A stretch of 64,000 bases of DNA from Acinetobacter corruptisaponis. GTDB lineage: Bacteria; Pseudomonadota; Gammaproteobacteria; Pseudomonadales; Moraxellaceae. Position numbers and translations under genes: made by a program. Within the stretch, counting starts at the first letter, position 1, and every line of letters starts with the position of its first letter. Location of the stretch: assembly GCF_030053775.1 (NCBI RefSeq), contig NZ_CP125669.1:3157962-3221961 (forward strand), in the 5' to 3' direction. The notes under the pieces were generated by a model. It was given only the letters and a program-made list of their open reading frames with translations, did not search any database and was not told where the DNA came from. Below are positions 20,141 to 29,412 of the stretch, one piece after another.

Positions 20141-22171
20141 ATGAATTGGAGAAAGCGTGTGGCAAAAAAGACATTAACAAATTTGGGGCTGTGCTTTATT
20201 GGTCTTTGTGGAATCAACCAAACGGCATGGGCAGAACCAGCACGCGCTACCTTACCTATTCTAAAACTCGCCGACCAACCGCAATGGTGTGATGCCAGCA
20301 TTCAAAAACTCCAGCAACGTATTTCCCAGCTCGAAAAAAAGCCAGTCAAAGCTGAGTCCAATGCTGCACCTGTTTTAGCAGAATGGGATGCTTTTATGGC
20401 GATGTTTGAGGACTTGACCAATCCGATCAGCTTATATCGTAATGTCTATCCTGATACGAAGTTTCGTCAGGCGGCTGATGACTGTATTGTCAAAATGGAA
20501 CAGTTGCAGACCGATTTATATCAGAACCCAAAACTCTATCAACGTATTAAAAATAGCAAAGCGACTGATCCAATTGATGTGAAATACCGTCAGGATATTT
20601 TAACTGACTTTGAGAATACAGGCGTGCAATTGTCACCGGCAAAAAGAACACGCTTAAAGGAAATCCGTAATCAACAAACCCAACTCTCACAGCAATTTAC
20701 TCGCAATATTAATGATAATCCTGAAAAACTGGAATTTACCCCAAATGAAGTAAAAGGTTTGCCAGAGAGCTATCTTGCTAATGCCAAGAAAAATGATAAG
20801 GGTAACTATTTGCTGGGATTTGATTATCCTGCCTATCAGCCGTTTATGGAACTTTCTGAGAGTGATGCAGCACGTAAACGTTACCAGACTGCTTTTACCC
20901 GACGGGGTACAGCAAAGAATCTGGACTTGCTCAAACAGATTATTGACCTGCGTTATGAACAGGCACAGTTATTCGGTGAGCCAAGCTATGCCGATCTCGC
21001 CTTAAAAAAACGCATGGCGAAAAATCCAAAAACGGTGAATGATTTCCTGAATAACATTTACCAGATTGTGACGCCACTTGAGCAAAAGGAAATGCAGGAA
21101 TTAAGGGAATTTAAGGCAAAAACACTGAATATTCCTTTAGAACAGGCAGAGATTACACGCTGGAACGTGGGCTATTGGACAGAAAAATTACGCAAGGATA
21201 AATACCAGATTGATCAGGAAAAAATGCGTGATTATTTCCCGACCTTAGCGGCACAGAAATGGTTATTTGCGATCTCATCAAATCTATATGGGATAGAATT
21301 TAAACCTGTCAAAGTGGATACATGGCAGGATGAAGTTGAATATTACGATGTGACCGACCAGAAAACTGGGCAATTGCTTGGCGGTTTGTATATGGATAAA
21401 TTTCCGCGTGAGGGCAAATATGGACATGCGGCAGTGTGGGGCGTGTATGGCGGTAGCAGCTTAACAGGGCGTAAACCAATTTCAGTGTTGGTGACCAATT
21501 TTAATCGTAAGGGTTTAAATAGCAATGAGCTGGAAACCTTTGTACATGAGTTTGGACATGCCTTGCATGGCATTTTGTCCAATACCCGTTATGTGGGGCA
21601 ATCTGGCACTTCAGTCGAGCGCGATTTTGTCGAAGCGCCCTCGCAAATGTATGAAGAATGGGCGAGACGTAAAGAAACCTTATCCAAAGTAGCGGACTAT
21701 TGTGAGCCTGCTTGCCCTCGTGTTGATGATGTGCTGATTGAGCGTTTAAATGCAGTACACAACTATGGACGTGGCGCACGTTATGCTCGCCAAACCCTGT
21801 ATGCACAATATGATATGGCATTGCATGACAAAGACCCTCGCCAACTGCAACCATTGGATGTCTGGAAAAAAATGGAATCGGCAACCGCATTGGGCTATGT
21901 GGAAAATACCCAATTCCCAGGGCAATTCGGACATTTAATGGGCTATCAGGCAGGTTACTACGGCTACATGTGGTCTGAAGTATTGGCATTGGATATGTTA
22001 TCTGCCTTTGGGGATAACCTGAATAATCCAGAAGTTGGACAACGTTATCGCCAGACTATTTTGTCACAGGGCAGCCAGAAAAAAGCGGCTGAACTGGTGA
22101 AAGATTTTCTGGGTAGAGCGCCTGACAACAAGGTATTTCTGGATGAAATTACAGGACAACGAGTCAAATAA
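20141..22171 (+). CDS. Exported M3-family zinc oligopeptidase
   Basis: A 676-aa metallopeptidase of the M3 (thimet oligopeptidase/Dcp/OpdA) family, which cuts short peptides. The active site FVHEFGHALHG near residue 470 supplies the two zinc histidines and catalytic Glu, and the downstream FVEAPSQMYEEW supplies the third zinc ligand. I prefer the ATG at 20141 over a TTG at 20108, as it starts a signal peptide (hydrophobic LGLCFIGLCGI, then AWAEP). E. coli relatives are cytoplasmic, so export is unusual and would place this enzyme beside the peptide-binding proteins. It is 12 bp upstream of the permease genes and belongs to their operon. Confidence 0.9.
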   Translation: MNWRKRVAKKTLTNLGLCFIGLCGINQTAWAEPARATLPILKLADQPQWCDASIQKLQQRISQLEKKPVKAESNAAPVLAEWDAFMAMFEDLTNPISLYRNVYPDTKFRQAADDCIVKMEQLQTDLYQNPKLYQRIKNSKATDPIDVKYRQDILTDFENTGVQLSPAKRTRLKEIRNQQTQLSQQFTRNINDNPEKLEFTPNEVKGLPESYLANAKKNDKGNYLLGFDYPAYQPFMELSESDAARKRYQTAFTRRGTAKNLDLLKQIIDLRYEQAQLFGEPSYADLALKKRMAKNPKTVNDFLNNIYQIVTPLEQKEMQELREFKAKTLNIPLEQAEITRWNVGYWTEKLRKDKYQIDQEKMRDYFPTLAAQKWLFAISSNLYGIEFKPVKVDTWQDEVEYYDVTDQKTGQLLGGLYMDKFPREGKYGHAAVWGVYGGSSLTGRKPISVLVTNFNRKGLNSNELETFVHEFGHALHGILSNTRYVGQSGTSVERDFVEAPSQMYEEWARRKETLSKVADYCEPACPRVDDVLIERLNAVHNYGRGARYARQTLYAQYDMALHDKDPRQLQPLDVWKKMESATALGYVENTQFPGQFGHLMGYQAGYYGYMWSEVLALDMLSAFGDNLNNPEVGQRYRQTILSQGSQKKAAELVKDFLGRAPDNKVFLDEITGQRVK

Positions 22172-22183
22172 GGATGTGCCAAG

Positions 22184-23122
22184 ATGTTTGCTTATGTCGT
22201 GCGTAGACTCTGGCAAATGATTCCAACCATGTTGGGTGTCATTTTGCTGATTTTTTTCCTGTTTAACTGGGTTGGTGGCGACCCTGCCTATATTCTGGCA
22301 GGCAAAATGTCCAATCCTGAACAGATTGAAAATATCCGTAAACAGTTGGGCGTGGATCAGCCTTATTACGTGCAACTCTGGATTTTTATTCAGCAAATCC
22401 TGACCTTTGACTATGGCGCAAGCTGGAGTACAGGTGAATCGGTATCGCAGATTATCTTGACCCGTTTGGGGCCATCACTGACCTTATTGGTTCCACTGGT
22501 GATTCTGCAAACCGTGATCTCGATTGTGCTGGCCTTGGCGGTGGCATCGGTACGTGGTTCACTGACAGACCGTATGGTCATGATGCTGTGTACCATTGGC
22601 ATGTCGATCAGTATTTTGGTCTATATCATCATTTTCCAGTATGTTTTGGCTTACCAGTTGGGCTGGTTTCCTGTGCAGGGCTGGAGCGACAGCTTTCGCG
22701 AAAATCTATTTTATTATTCCTTATTACCCATCCTGATTATGCTGGTGGTGAGCATCGCACCGACCTTACGCTTATATCGTAGCTTTGTGCTGGATGAAAT
22801 TCATCAGGACTATGTGCGGACGGCCCGTGCTAAAGGTGTGCCTGAAACACGGGTTTTGGGCGTTCATGTGTTGCGTAATGCTTCGATTCCGATTGTCACT
22901 GAGGTGATGGCAAGCTTGCCAGCTTTATTAATCGGTGCATTTCTGATTGAGCGTTTCTTTGGGATTCCTGGCATTGGGCGGGAAATTATTATTGCGGTGG
23001 AACGCAGTGATTTTCCTGTGATTAAGGCGATTACAGTCTATGTGGCAGCCGTCACCATGATTTTTAATTTGATTGCTGATCTGATTTACAAAGCCATTGA
23101 CCCTCGTGTTCAGTTGAAATAG
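22184..23122 (+). CDS. Peptide ABC transporter permease, DppB/OppB type
   Basis: The 312-aa protein has about six membrane spans, starting with the family's N-terminal motif FAYVVRRLWQMIPTMLGV. The cytoplasmic EAA loop is visible as YVRTARAKGVPETRVLGVHVLRNA, which docks onto the ATPase. It pairs with the next permease to form the channel for peptides. It begins 12 bp after the peptidase stop and lies 9 bp before the second permease. Confidence 0.92.
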   Translation: MFAYVVRRLWQMIPTMLGVILLIFFLFNWVGGDPAYILAGKMSNPEQIENIRKQLGVDQPYYVQLWIFIQQILTFDYGASWSTGESVSQIILTRLGPSLTLLVPLVILQTVISIVLALAVASVRGSLTDRMVMMLCTIGMSISILVYIIIFQYVLAYQLGWFPVQGWSDSFRENLFYYSLLPILIMLVVSIAPTLRLYRSFVLDEIHQDYVRTARAKGVPETRVLGVHVLRNASIPIVTEVMASLPALLIGAFLIERFFGIPGIGREIIIAVERSDFPVIKAITVYVAAVTMIFNLIADLIYKAIDPRVQLK

Positions 23123-23131
23123 GAGGGAATC

Positions 23132-24268
23132 ATGCTCAGTACAATTTTTAAAAATAAGGCCTCTATTGATCAATCTACAAAGTCAAATGGATTATGGCAT
23201 CTGGCATTAAACCGAATAAAAGCAGACCGCATTGCCGTCATTTCCTTTTTGGTGGTGTTGTTCTATTTCATTTTGCTGGCTTTATCCATGACGGGCGTGA
23301 TTGCATCGAACTGGAATAAGGAAGTGGCAGTCAGTTATGCGCCCCCCACTTTTCAGGGTGCGGATGCTGAACCAGCGACAGCAACCACTGAAACGACAGC
23401 AGCACTACCTGAAAACCCAGTCGACCCACTCAAAGATGTGATTCAACAACTCAATGCGGAAATTCAGGCGGAACAACATGGCAGTTCAGCCATAGACAAC
23501 TATGGCATGATTGACCCATTAGCTGCGGATATGCAGGCAATTGATCAGCAGTTGGGCGGACATTTACTCGATCAACAACAGCAACTGAAAACTACCTTGC
23601 CATTTGGAGCAGATAAATGGGGGCAGGATGTTTTGCTTAAAACCATTAAAGGAGCTGAAACTTCAATTTTAGTGGGACTATTGGCAGCCTTATTATCGGT
23701 GATGATTGGCACATTTTTAGGGGCAATTGCAGGTTATTTTGGCGGTTGGGTCGATGATGTACTGAATTGGTTCTATAACATTTTCACCTCGATTCCTTAT
23801 CTGTTATTGGTGCTGGCGATTGCTGCGGTGTTGCAGCAAAAAGGCATTCTTTCGATTGTACTCATTCTGGGCTTAACGGGTTGGACGGGGGTATTCCGTC
23901 TGATTCGTGCCGAATATATGAAGCACAAATCGCGTGAATATGTGCTGGCAGCCAAAGCCATTGGCGTCAGCAATATGCGTCGAATGTTTGTGCATATTTT
24001 TCCAAATGTCAGCCATATTGCCTTGGTACAGATTTCGATTCTGGTGGTGTCTTTTATCAAATCCGAAGTCATCCTTAGCTTTCTGGGTTTTGGGGTACCT
24101 GTTGGTGTGGTGTCATGGGGGAGTATGCTCAATGAAGCACAAAGTGAATTGATTCTAGGGAAATGGTGGCAATTGGCTGCGGCTTCGATTGCGATGGCGG
24201 TTTTGGTCACGGCATTTTCAATGTTTACTGATGCATTGCGTGATGCACTTGATCCCAAACTAAAATAG
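23132..24268 (+). CDS. Peptide ABC transporter permease, DppC/OppC type, with a periplasmic insert
   Basis: A 378-aa inner-membrane permease. The C-terminal half has the usual spans and the EAA loop (YVLAAKAIGVSNMRRMFVHIFPN). After the first span (about residues 30-55) there is a long hydrophilic stretch of about 100 residues, rich in A, T, E and Q, before the conserved GADKWGQDVLLKTIKGA motif. OppC proteins usually have a shorter loop here, so this is an enlarged periplasmic domain. A strong GGAGG site precedes the start. It is the second permease gene of the operon. Confidence 0.92.
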   Translation: MLSTIFKNKASIDQSTKSNGLWHLALNRIKADRIAVISFLVVLFYFILLALSMTGVIASNWNKEVAVSYAPPTFQGADAEPATATTETTAALPENPVDPLKDVIQQLNAEIQAEQHGSSAIDNYGMIDPLAADMQAIDQQLGGHLLDQQQQLKTTLPFGADKWGQDVLLKTIKGAETSILVGLLAALLSVMIGTFLGAIAGYFGGWVDDVLNWFYNIFTSIPYLLLVLAIAAVLQQKGILSIVLILGLTGWTGVFRLIRAEYMKHKSREYVLAAKAIGVSNMRRMFVHIFPNVSHIALVQISILVVSFIKSEVILSFLGFGVPVGVVSWGSMLNEAQSELILGKWWQLAAASIAMAVLVTAFSMFTDALRDALDPKLK

Positions 24269-24280
24269 CGGAGAAATCAG

Positions 24281-26011
24281 ATGCAAAATAATCATGAAAC
24301 GCCGTTATTGGAAGTCGAAAATCTTTATATCAGTTTTAAGGGTGAAAACCAGCAGTGGATTGAAACGGTCAAGGGTATTTCATTTAATATTCCAAAAAAT
24401 AAAACGGTTGCTTTGGTCGGTGAGTCGGGTAGTGGCAAATCCGTGACTTCATTGGCGATTATGGGTTTATTGCCCAAAGGGCAGAGCCAGATTGCCAATC
24501 AAAGCAAGATCAGCTTTGAGGGTAAGGATTTACTCAATTTATCCGCAAAGGAAATCCGCCAGATTTGCGGCAAAGACATTGCCATGATTTTTCAGGAGCC
24601 GATGTCCTCACTCAATCCTGTATTCACGGTCGGAGATCAGATTGCCGAAGTGCTTCGTATTCATTTAGGGATGAATCGTAAACAGGCAAGAAGCCGAGTG
24701 TTGGAATTGCTGCATGAAGTCGGTATGCCATCACCTGAAAGCAAAATAGATGCTTATCCAAGCCAGCTTTCAGGTGGTCAGCAGCAACGGGTGATGATTG
24801 CAATGGCAATTGCCTGTAAACCCAAACTTCTGATTGCCGATGAGCCGACTACAGCATTGGATGTGACCATTCAAAAGCAGATTATTGATTTATTGGAATC
24901 ACTTCGTCAACGTCATCAAATGTCGATGCTGTTTATTACCCATGATTTGGCTTTGGTCGGTGAAATCGCCGATGAAGTGATCGTGATGCGTCATGGCGAA
25001 ATCCGTGAGGCAGGCAAGGTTGAGCAGGTGTTGCAGCAACCCAAAGATGTGTATACCCGAGCCTTGTTACATTGCCGTCCACAGTTGTCCTCACGTCCAT
25101 ATCGTTTACCTGTGACCAGTGATTTTATGCAACAGGAAAATGGACAATTGGTTGAGGTCAGCAATTTAGCCGAACTTAACCTAAAGCAACGTAGTAGAGG
25201 ACTGACAGGCGAAGAACCGATTATTTTGGATGTCAAAGACCTGAAAAAATCATTTTATAGCCGTAAAGGATTATGGGGCAAAGATGAGTTTCAGGCGGTT
25301 AAGGGTGTTTCATTTCAGTTGGCGAAAGGTAAAACTTTAGGACTGGTGGGAGAGTCGGGTTCAGGTAAAACCACGATTGGCTTATTGCTGATGCGATTGC
25401 ATCAAGCCACAGGTGGGCAAGCCTTGATAAATGGTAAAGATATTTTGTCCATGACTGAAAAAGAATTTTCCCCATATCAGCGCAAGATTCAGATCATCTT
25501 CCAGAATCCCTATGCATCACTCAATCCCCGTTTTACCATTGGGCAGATTTTACTTGAACCGATGCGGATTCATGGCATTGGGCAAAATGATGCAGAACGT
25601 AAAAAGATGGCTTTGGAGTTACTGGAGAAAGTCAGTTTACCTGTAGATGCCTATGACCGTTATCCACATGAATTTTCTGGTGGACAACGCCAGCGAATCG
25701 CGATTGCCCGTTGCCTCACCTTAAAGCCAGAAATTTTAATCTGTGATGAGTCGGTTTCTGCGCTGGATGTGTCGGTACAGGCGCAGGTGCTGAATCTGTT
25801 GCAGGATTTACAGGACGAATTTGGACTGAGTTATATTTTCATTTCACATGATTTATCGGTGGTGAAATATATTTCAGATCAGGTCATGGTGATGAATCAT
25901 GGTGAAGTGGTAGAAATTGCCAATTCGGATGAACTGTATTTGCATCCGCAGCATGAATATACCAAGAAGTTGCTCAATGCGATTCCGCAGGGGATCGGTC
26001 ACCATCATTAA
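24281..26011 (+). CDS. Fused double-ATPase subunit of the peptide ABC transporter
   Basis: At 576 aa this protein contains two complete ABC ATPase domains, equivalent to DppD and DppF joined, as in YejF. Domain 1 has Walker A GESGSGKS, signature LSGGQQQR and Walker B LLIADEPT. Domain 2 has Walker A GESGSGKT, signature FSGGQRQR and Walker B ILICDESVS. Each carries the switch histidine in FITHDLAL and FISHDLSV. It powers peptide import through the two permeases just upstream. It ends the operon and is followed by a strong hairpin terminator. Confidence 0.95.
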   Translation: MQNNHETPLLEVENLYISFKGENQQWIETVKGISFNIPKNKTVALVGESGSGKSVTSLAIMGLLPKGQSQIANQSKISFEGKDLLNLSAKEIRQICGKDIAMIFQEPMSSLNPVFTVGDQIAEVLRIHLGMNRKQARSRVLELLHEVGMPSPESKIDAYPSQLSGGQQQRVMIAMAIACKPKLLIADEPTTALDVTIQKQIIDLLESLRQRHQMSMLFITHDLALVGEIADEVIVMRHGEIREAGKVEQVLQQPKDVYTRALLHCRPQLSSRPYRLPVTSDFMQQENGQLVEVSNLAELNLKQRSRGLTGEEPIILDVKDLKKSFYSRKGLWGKDEFQAVKGVSFQLAKGKTLGLVGESGSGKTTIGLLLMRLHQATGGQALINGKDILSMTEKEFSPYQRKIQIIFQNPYASLNPRFTIGQILLEPMRIHGIGQNDAERKKMALELLEKVSLPVDAYDRYPHEFSGGQRQRIAIARCLTLKPEILICDESVSALDVSVQAQVLNLLQDLQDEFGLSYIFISHDLSVVKYISDQVMVMNHGEVVEIANSDELYLHPQHEYTKKLLNAIPQGIGHHH

Positions 26012-26021
26012 AGTTGAGCCA

Positions 26022-26053
26022 TAAAAAAATGCTCTAATCAGAGCATTTTTTTA
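26022..26053. terminator. Bidirectional terminator between the ABC operon and rluB
   Basis: ATGCTCT/AGAGCAT (26029-26046) with A-rich sequence on the left and T-rich on the right, placed between convergent genes. Confidence 0.85.
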
Positions 26054-26068
26054 TTTCAAGGCAAGGGA

Positions 26069-27010
26069 TTAAAATTTCTTAAAGCCTTTGTTAAAACCAA
26101 TGGTTTTGCGGCCATTGTTATTATTACCGTTGTGGCTGGAACGCTGCTGATCTTGCTGTTCATCATCACGGCGCTGTTGACGTAAATAACCGCCACGGCG
26201 TGCAGCCAATGGTTTTTCCGTCATTTTTTCAGTACGGCGTTTTGCCATACCAAACAGGCCAGTCCCCTGACGTGGCTTCAACTCAACTGATTTTGCCAGA
26301 TTATCAATATCGGCTCGATCCAGCTCCATCCAGCGACCTGTACGCAACTCACGCGGCAGGATCACCGTACCATAACGGGTACGCAACAAGCGGCTGACTT
26401 TCAAGCCTTGTGATTCAAAGATACGGCGCACCTCACGGTTACGGCCTTCTTTCACCACGACCTGATACCAACGGTTGATACCATCGCCACCAATTTCGGA
26501 GAATGATTCAAACTTGGCAGGGCCATCTTCAAGTTCAACGCCTTTTAGCATATTGTTACGGATTTGTGGAGTGACTTCACCCATCACACGCACCGCATAT
26601 TCACGTTCAACTTCATTGGAGGGATGCATCAAACGGTTAGCAAGCTCGCCATCATTAGTGAATAACAACAAGCCTGTACTGTTAATATCCAGACGACCCA
26701 CCATTACCCAGCGATCATTGGCGATTTGAGGCAAATGTTCAAAGACAGTCGGACGATTTTCAGGATCATTGCGCGAACAAATCTCACCCTCTGGCTTATA
26801 GTAAATCAGGACACGGCGGCGAATTTCATCTTCAATCTGGAACTGCACCTTACGACCGTCAATACGCAGTTCATCAGTTGGTTCGATACGCTCACCCACC
26901 TGGGCAATGCGACCATTGATACTGACACGGCCAGCAGCAATCACCTCTTCCATATAACGACGTGAGCCTAACCCGACTCTCGCCAACACCTTTTGTAATT
27001 TTTCACTCAT
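26069..27010 (-). CDS. rluB: 23S rRNA pseudouridine synthase, RluB type
   Basis: This 313-aa enzyme isomerises uridine to pseudouridine in 23S rRNA (position 2605 in E. coli). An N-terminal S4 RNA-binding domain (KLQKVLARVGLGSRRYMEEVI) leads to the RsuA-type catalytic domain, with the active-site aspartate in GRLDINSTGLLLFTNDG. The C-terminus has a long Arg/Gln/Asn-rich tail (residues ~255-313) of low complexity. It lies downstream of scpA-scpB in the same orientation, a common arrangement, and is separated from scpB by 42 bp. Confidence 0.9.
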   Translation of the reverse strand: MSEKLQKVLARVGLGSRRYMEEVIAAGRVSINGRIAQVGERIEPTDELRIDGRKVQFQIEDEIRRRVLIYYKPEGEICSRNDPENRPTVFEHLPQIANDRWVMVGRLDINSTGLLLFTNDGELANRLMHPSNEVEREYAVRVMGEVTPQIRNNMLKGVELEDGPAKFESFSEIGGDGINRWYQVVVKEGRNREVRRIFESQGLKVSRLLRTRYGTVILPRELRTGRWMELDRADIDNLAKSVELKPRQGTGLFGMAKRRTEKMTEKPLAARRGGYLRQQRRDDEQQDQQRSSHNGNNNNGRKTIGFNKGFKKF

Positions 27011-27052
27011 GACAGCACAACCTTAGACATAATGATCAACAGTTCACCTCTC

Positions 27053-27652
27053 TCAAGACTTCGGTGCATGTGCATCGAGAGCCATGAATGCTTCCTTGGC
27101 GTTCTGTAGGGGAGGCAATTGATTCAATGACACTAAACCAAAAGCATTTAAAAATTGGGGCGTTGTAATCAACAACGCAGGTCTTCCAGGTAAATCCCTG
27201 AAACCAGCTTCTTTAACCCAGTTCCAGTCAAAAAGAGTTCTTAAAATCTGGCTATTATTCGATACACCACGAATCTGTTCAATATCGGCACGCGTGACAG
27301 GCTGATGATAGGCAATCACGGCGACTGTTTCGAGCAGCGATGGCGATAGCTTGGTTGGACGTTCTGGCCAGACTTGGGCAATAATATTACGGTACTTGGC
27401 TCGCACCTGAAAACGAAAGCCCTGTGCCGTTTCAATCAGTTCAATGGAGCGGCCATGCTGCAACATCGCAAGCTGTTGTAAAAACGTGCGTAATTGCTGC
27501 TTGGAGTATTGGTTCTGAAAGGCTTCTTTTAACCGTGCAAGTGAAACGGCTGAGTCACTGGCAAATATAATTGCTTCAATCTGCAATAAAACATCATGAT
27601 GAATGTCTTCAAGTGACATTCCCTCATTGGCATCGAACTGGTCTAAACTCAT
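27053..27652 (-). CDS. scpB: Segregation and condensation protein B
   Basis: ScpB is a winged-helix subunit that binds ScpA and, with an SMC-type ATPase, condenses and segregates the chromosome. The 199-aa protein contains the conserved IEAIIFASDSAVSLARL N-terminus, LSPSLLETVAVIAYHQPVTRADIEQIRGV and the GRPALLITTPQFL segment. It overlaps scpA by 4 bp. Confidence 0.93.
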   Translation of the reverse strand: MSLDQFDANEGMSLEDIHHDVLLQIEAIIFASDSAVSLARLKEAFQNQYSKQQLRTFLQQLAMLQHGRSIELIETAQGFRFQVRAKYRNIIAQVWPERPTKLSPSLLETVAVIAYHQPVTRADIEQIRGVSNNSQILRTLFDWNWVKEAGFRDLPGRPALLITTPQFLNAFGLVSLNQLPPLQNAKEAFMALDAHAPKS

Positions 27653-28443
27653 ACGGCAATCCCCTGAACAGTCAGAGGGGCTTCAATGCCTGTATGAATA
27701 ATTTGAATTTTTTGCTGACGTGTCAGTTCCAGCACCGCCATAAAAGTCACCACCATCCCCATACGACCCTGTTTGGGATTGAGCAGTTCAATAAAACTTA
27801 AACTTTCACCAGATGCAAGCTGGCTTTCAATATAGGCCATACGCTCTTCAAGCAATACAGGTTCTTGTGCAACCACATGGGTGATGGGTTCAGGACGGTT
27901 AAAGATACAGAATAATGCGTCACGCAGGGCATCGACATCATAACCCTCGTAGATTGGGGCAATATGACCAATACTGACATTGGTACTAAAGGTATCCCGC
28001 TCAAAAATTGGCATTTGCCCCAGACGTTCAGCCGCCTGTTTAATGCGTAAATAGGTTTCCAGACGGTCAATCAGTTCCTGTTTAGGATCTTTCTCAAATT
28101 GATCAGCAACTTTGGGTTTAGGAAGTAATAAACGTGATTTCAAGTCGGCAAGTAGCGCTGCCATCACCATATAATCCGCAGTCAGCTCAATATTCAGCGA
28201 CTTCATGCTGTCCATATAGGAAAGATACTGAGTCGCGATTGGGGAGATGTCGAGCTGCAATAAATCAAAACCATTTTTTTGAATCAGGTAAATCAGAAAA
28301 TCCAGGGGGCCCTCAAATTGCTCAAGCAAGATTTCAAACGCAGCAGGTGGTATGTACAAATCTTCGGGTATAGTCTTCTGCCACTCGTCAAGCACGCGAA
28401 TGGATGGAGTAGACTCCAGAACTGAGGGGAGAGTTTGATTCAT
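27649..28443 (-). CDS. scpA: Segregation and condensation protein A
   Basis: ScpA is the kleisin that bridges SMC heads. The 264-aa protein shows the hallmark FEGPLDFLIYLIQKNGFDLLQLDISPIATQYL after a ~40-residue N-terminal extension, YMVMAALLADLKSRLLLP, and a C-terminal winged helix (FMAVLELTRQQKIQI). It is the first gene of scpA-scpB-rluB. About 240 bp of AT-rich DNA separate it from the divergent acetyltransferase gene, and both promoters should lie there. Confidence 0.92.
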   Translation of the reverse strand: MNQTLPSVLESTPSIRVLDEWQKTIPEDLYIPPAAFEILLEQFEGPLDFLIYLIQKNGFDLLQLDISPIATQYLSYMDSMKSLNIELTADYMVMAALLADLKSRLLLPKPKVADQFEKDPKQELIDRLETYLRIKQAAERLGQMPIFERDTFSTNVSIGHIAPIYEGYDVDALRDALFCIFNRPEPITHVVAQEPVLLEERMAYIESQLASGESLSFIELLNPKQGRMGMVVTFMAVLELTRQQKIQIIHTGIEAPLTVQGIAV

Positions 28444-28686
28444 TACCGTTATAAGCCACGCGAATTTTCAAAAGCATGAAAGATATAATTTTGTGTGCAA
28501 GGACGACACAATGCTACCAAGAGCTTGGCTATTCTAATCGAAATAGCAAATTTAATAAATTACTCACTTACAAAAACCTTAAAGTTCTCAGGGTATTTTT
28601 TATTGTGATGCAATTCCACATTGAACAGAGCTAAACCTATGTTTAAATGGGTTTCCAAAAAGACTTTAATTAAACGATAACAGCCA

Positions 28687-29412
28687 ATGAGAAATTATTT
28701 AAAAACACAACAGAATCAGTTTGGGCAAATGACTGGTTCTTCACTTGAGGAAAATGTGACTGCTTTTACTGTTCAGGGTGATATATCGAGACGATATGTC
28801 AGGCTGGTCGATGTGGCTCATGGCATAACAGATCAGGCGGCAGGGCAGTTATGGGAAGCGGTATCAACTGAACCTGATGAACGATGCTGGACCTATTTGC
28901 CTTATTCCGCACCACAGAGCCAGCAAAGCCTAAAAGATTCATTACAAAATTTATTTGGCTTCAAGGATTCCAGCCACTTTTTGATTGAGGTTGCTGGAGA
29001 GGTACAGGGTTGGGTTGCCTTGTTAAATCCCAGACTTGCACATGGTGCGGTTGAAATTGGCAATGTGTACTTTTCGCATAAGATGAAGCAATCCAGGGTA
29101 GCCACAGAAACCATCTTTTTATTGTTACAACAATGTCTTAACAATGGTTTTAGACGTGTTGAATGGAAGTGTGATGATTGTAATGAACCATCAAAGACAG
29201 CGGCTTTACGGTTTGGTTTTCAATACGAGGGATTGTTTCGTCAGGACCGCATTATTAAAGGACGAAATCGTAATACGGTATGGTTCTCGATGATTGATGA
29301 TGAATGGCCAGAATTAGCGCATGCTTATCAACAATGGTTAAGTCCAGAAAATTTTGATCAGCGGGGTGTTCAGAAACAGCGGTTATCTGAATTGACCTCT
29401 AGGCTAGGATAA
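28687..29412 (+). CDS. GNAT-family N-acetyltransferase, RimJ/RimL-like
   Basis: A 241-aa acetyl-CoA-dependent transferase. The second half has the GNAT pattern: GAVEIGNVYFSHKMKQSRVATE for the acetyl-CoA loop, then ALRFGFQYEGLFRQDRIIKGRNRNTVWFSMID, which is typical of the RimJ/RimL group that acetylates protein N-termini or small amines. The N-terminal ~45 residues are an extension without clear identity. It is a single gene with no operon partner, convergent with the next. The substrate cannot be predicted. Confidence 0.82.
   Translation: MRNYLKTQQNQFGQMTGSSLEENVTAFTVQGDISRRYVRLVDVAHGITDQAAGQLWEAVSTEPDERCWTYLPYSAPQSQQSLKDSLQNLFGFKDSSHFLIEVAGEVQGWVALLNPRLAHGAVEIGNVYFSHKMKQSRVATETIFLLLQQCLNNGFRRVEWKCDDCNEPSKTAALRFGFQYEGLFRQDRIIKGRNRNTVWFSMIDDEWPELAHAYQQWLSPENFDQRGVQKQRLSELTSRLG

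Noticed and set aside
21343-21989. Long minus-strand frames opposite the M3 peptidase
   Set aside because: The plus frame encodes the zinc motif and the full family pattern. The opposite frames encode nothing recognisable.
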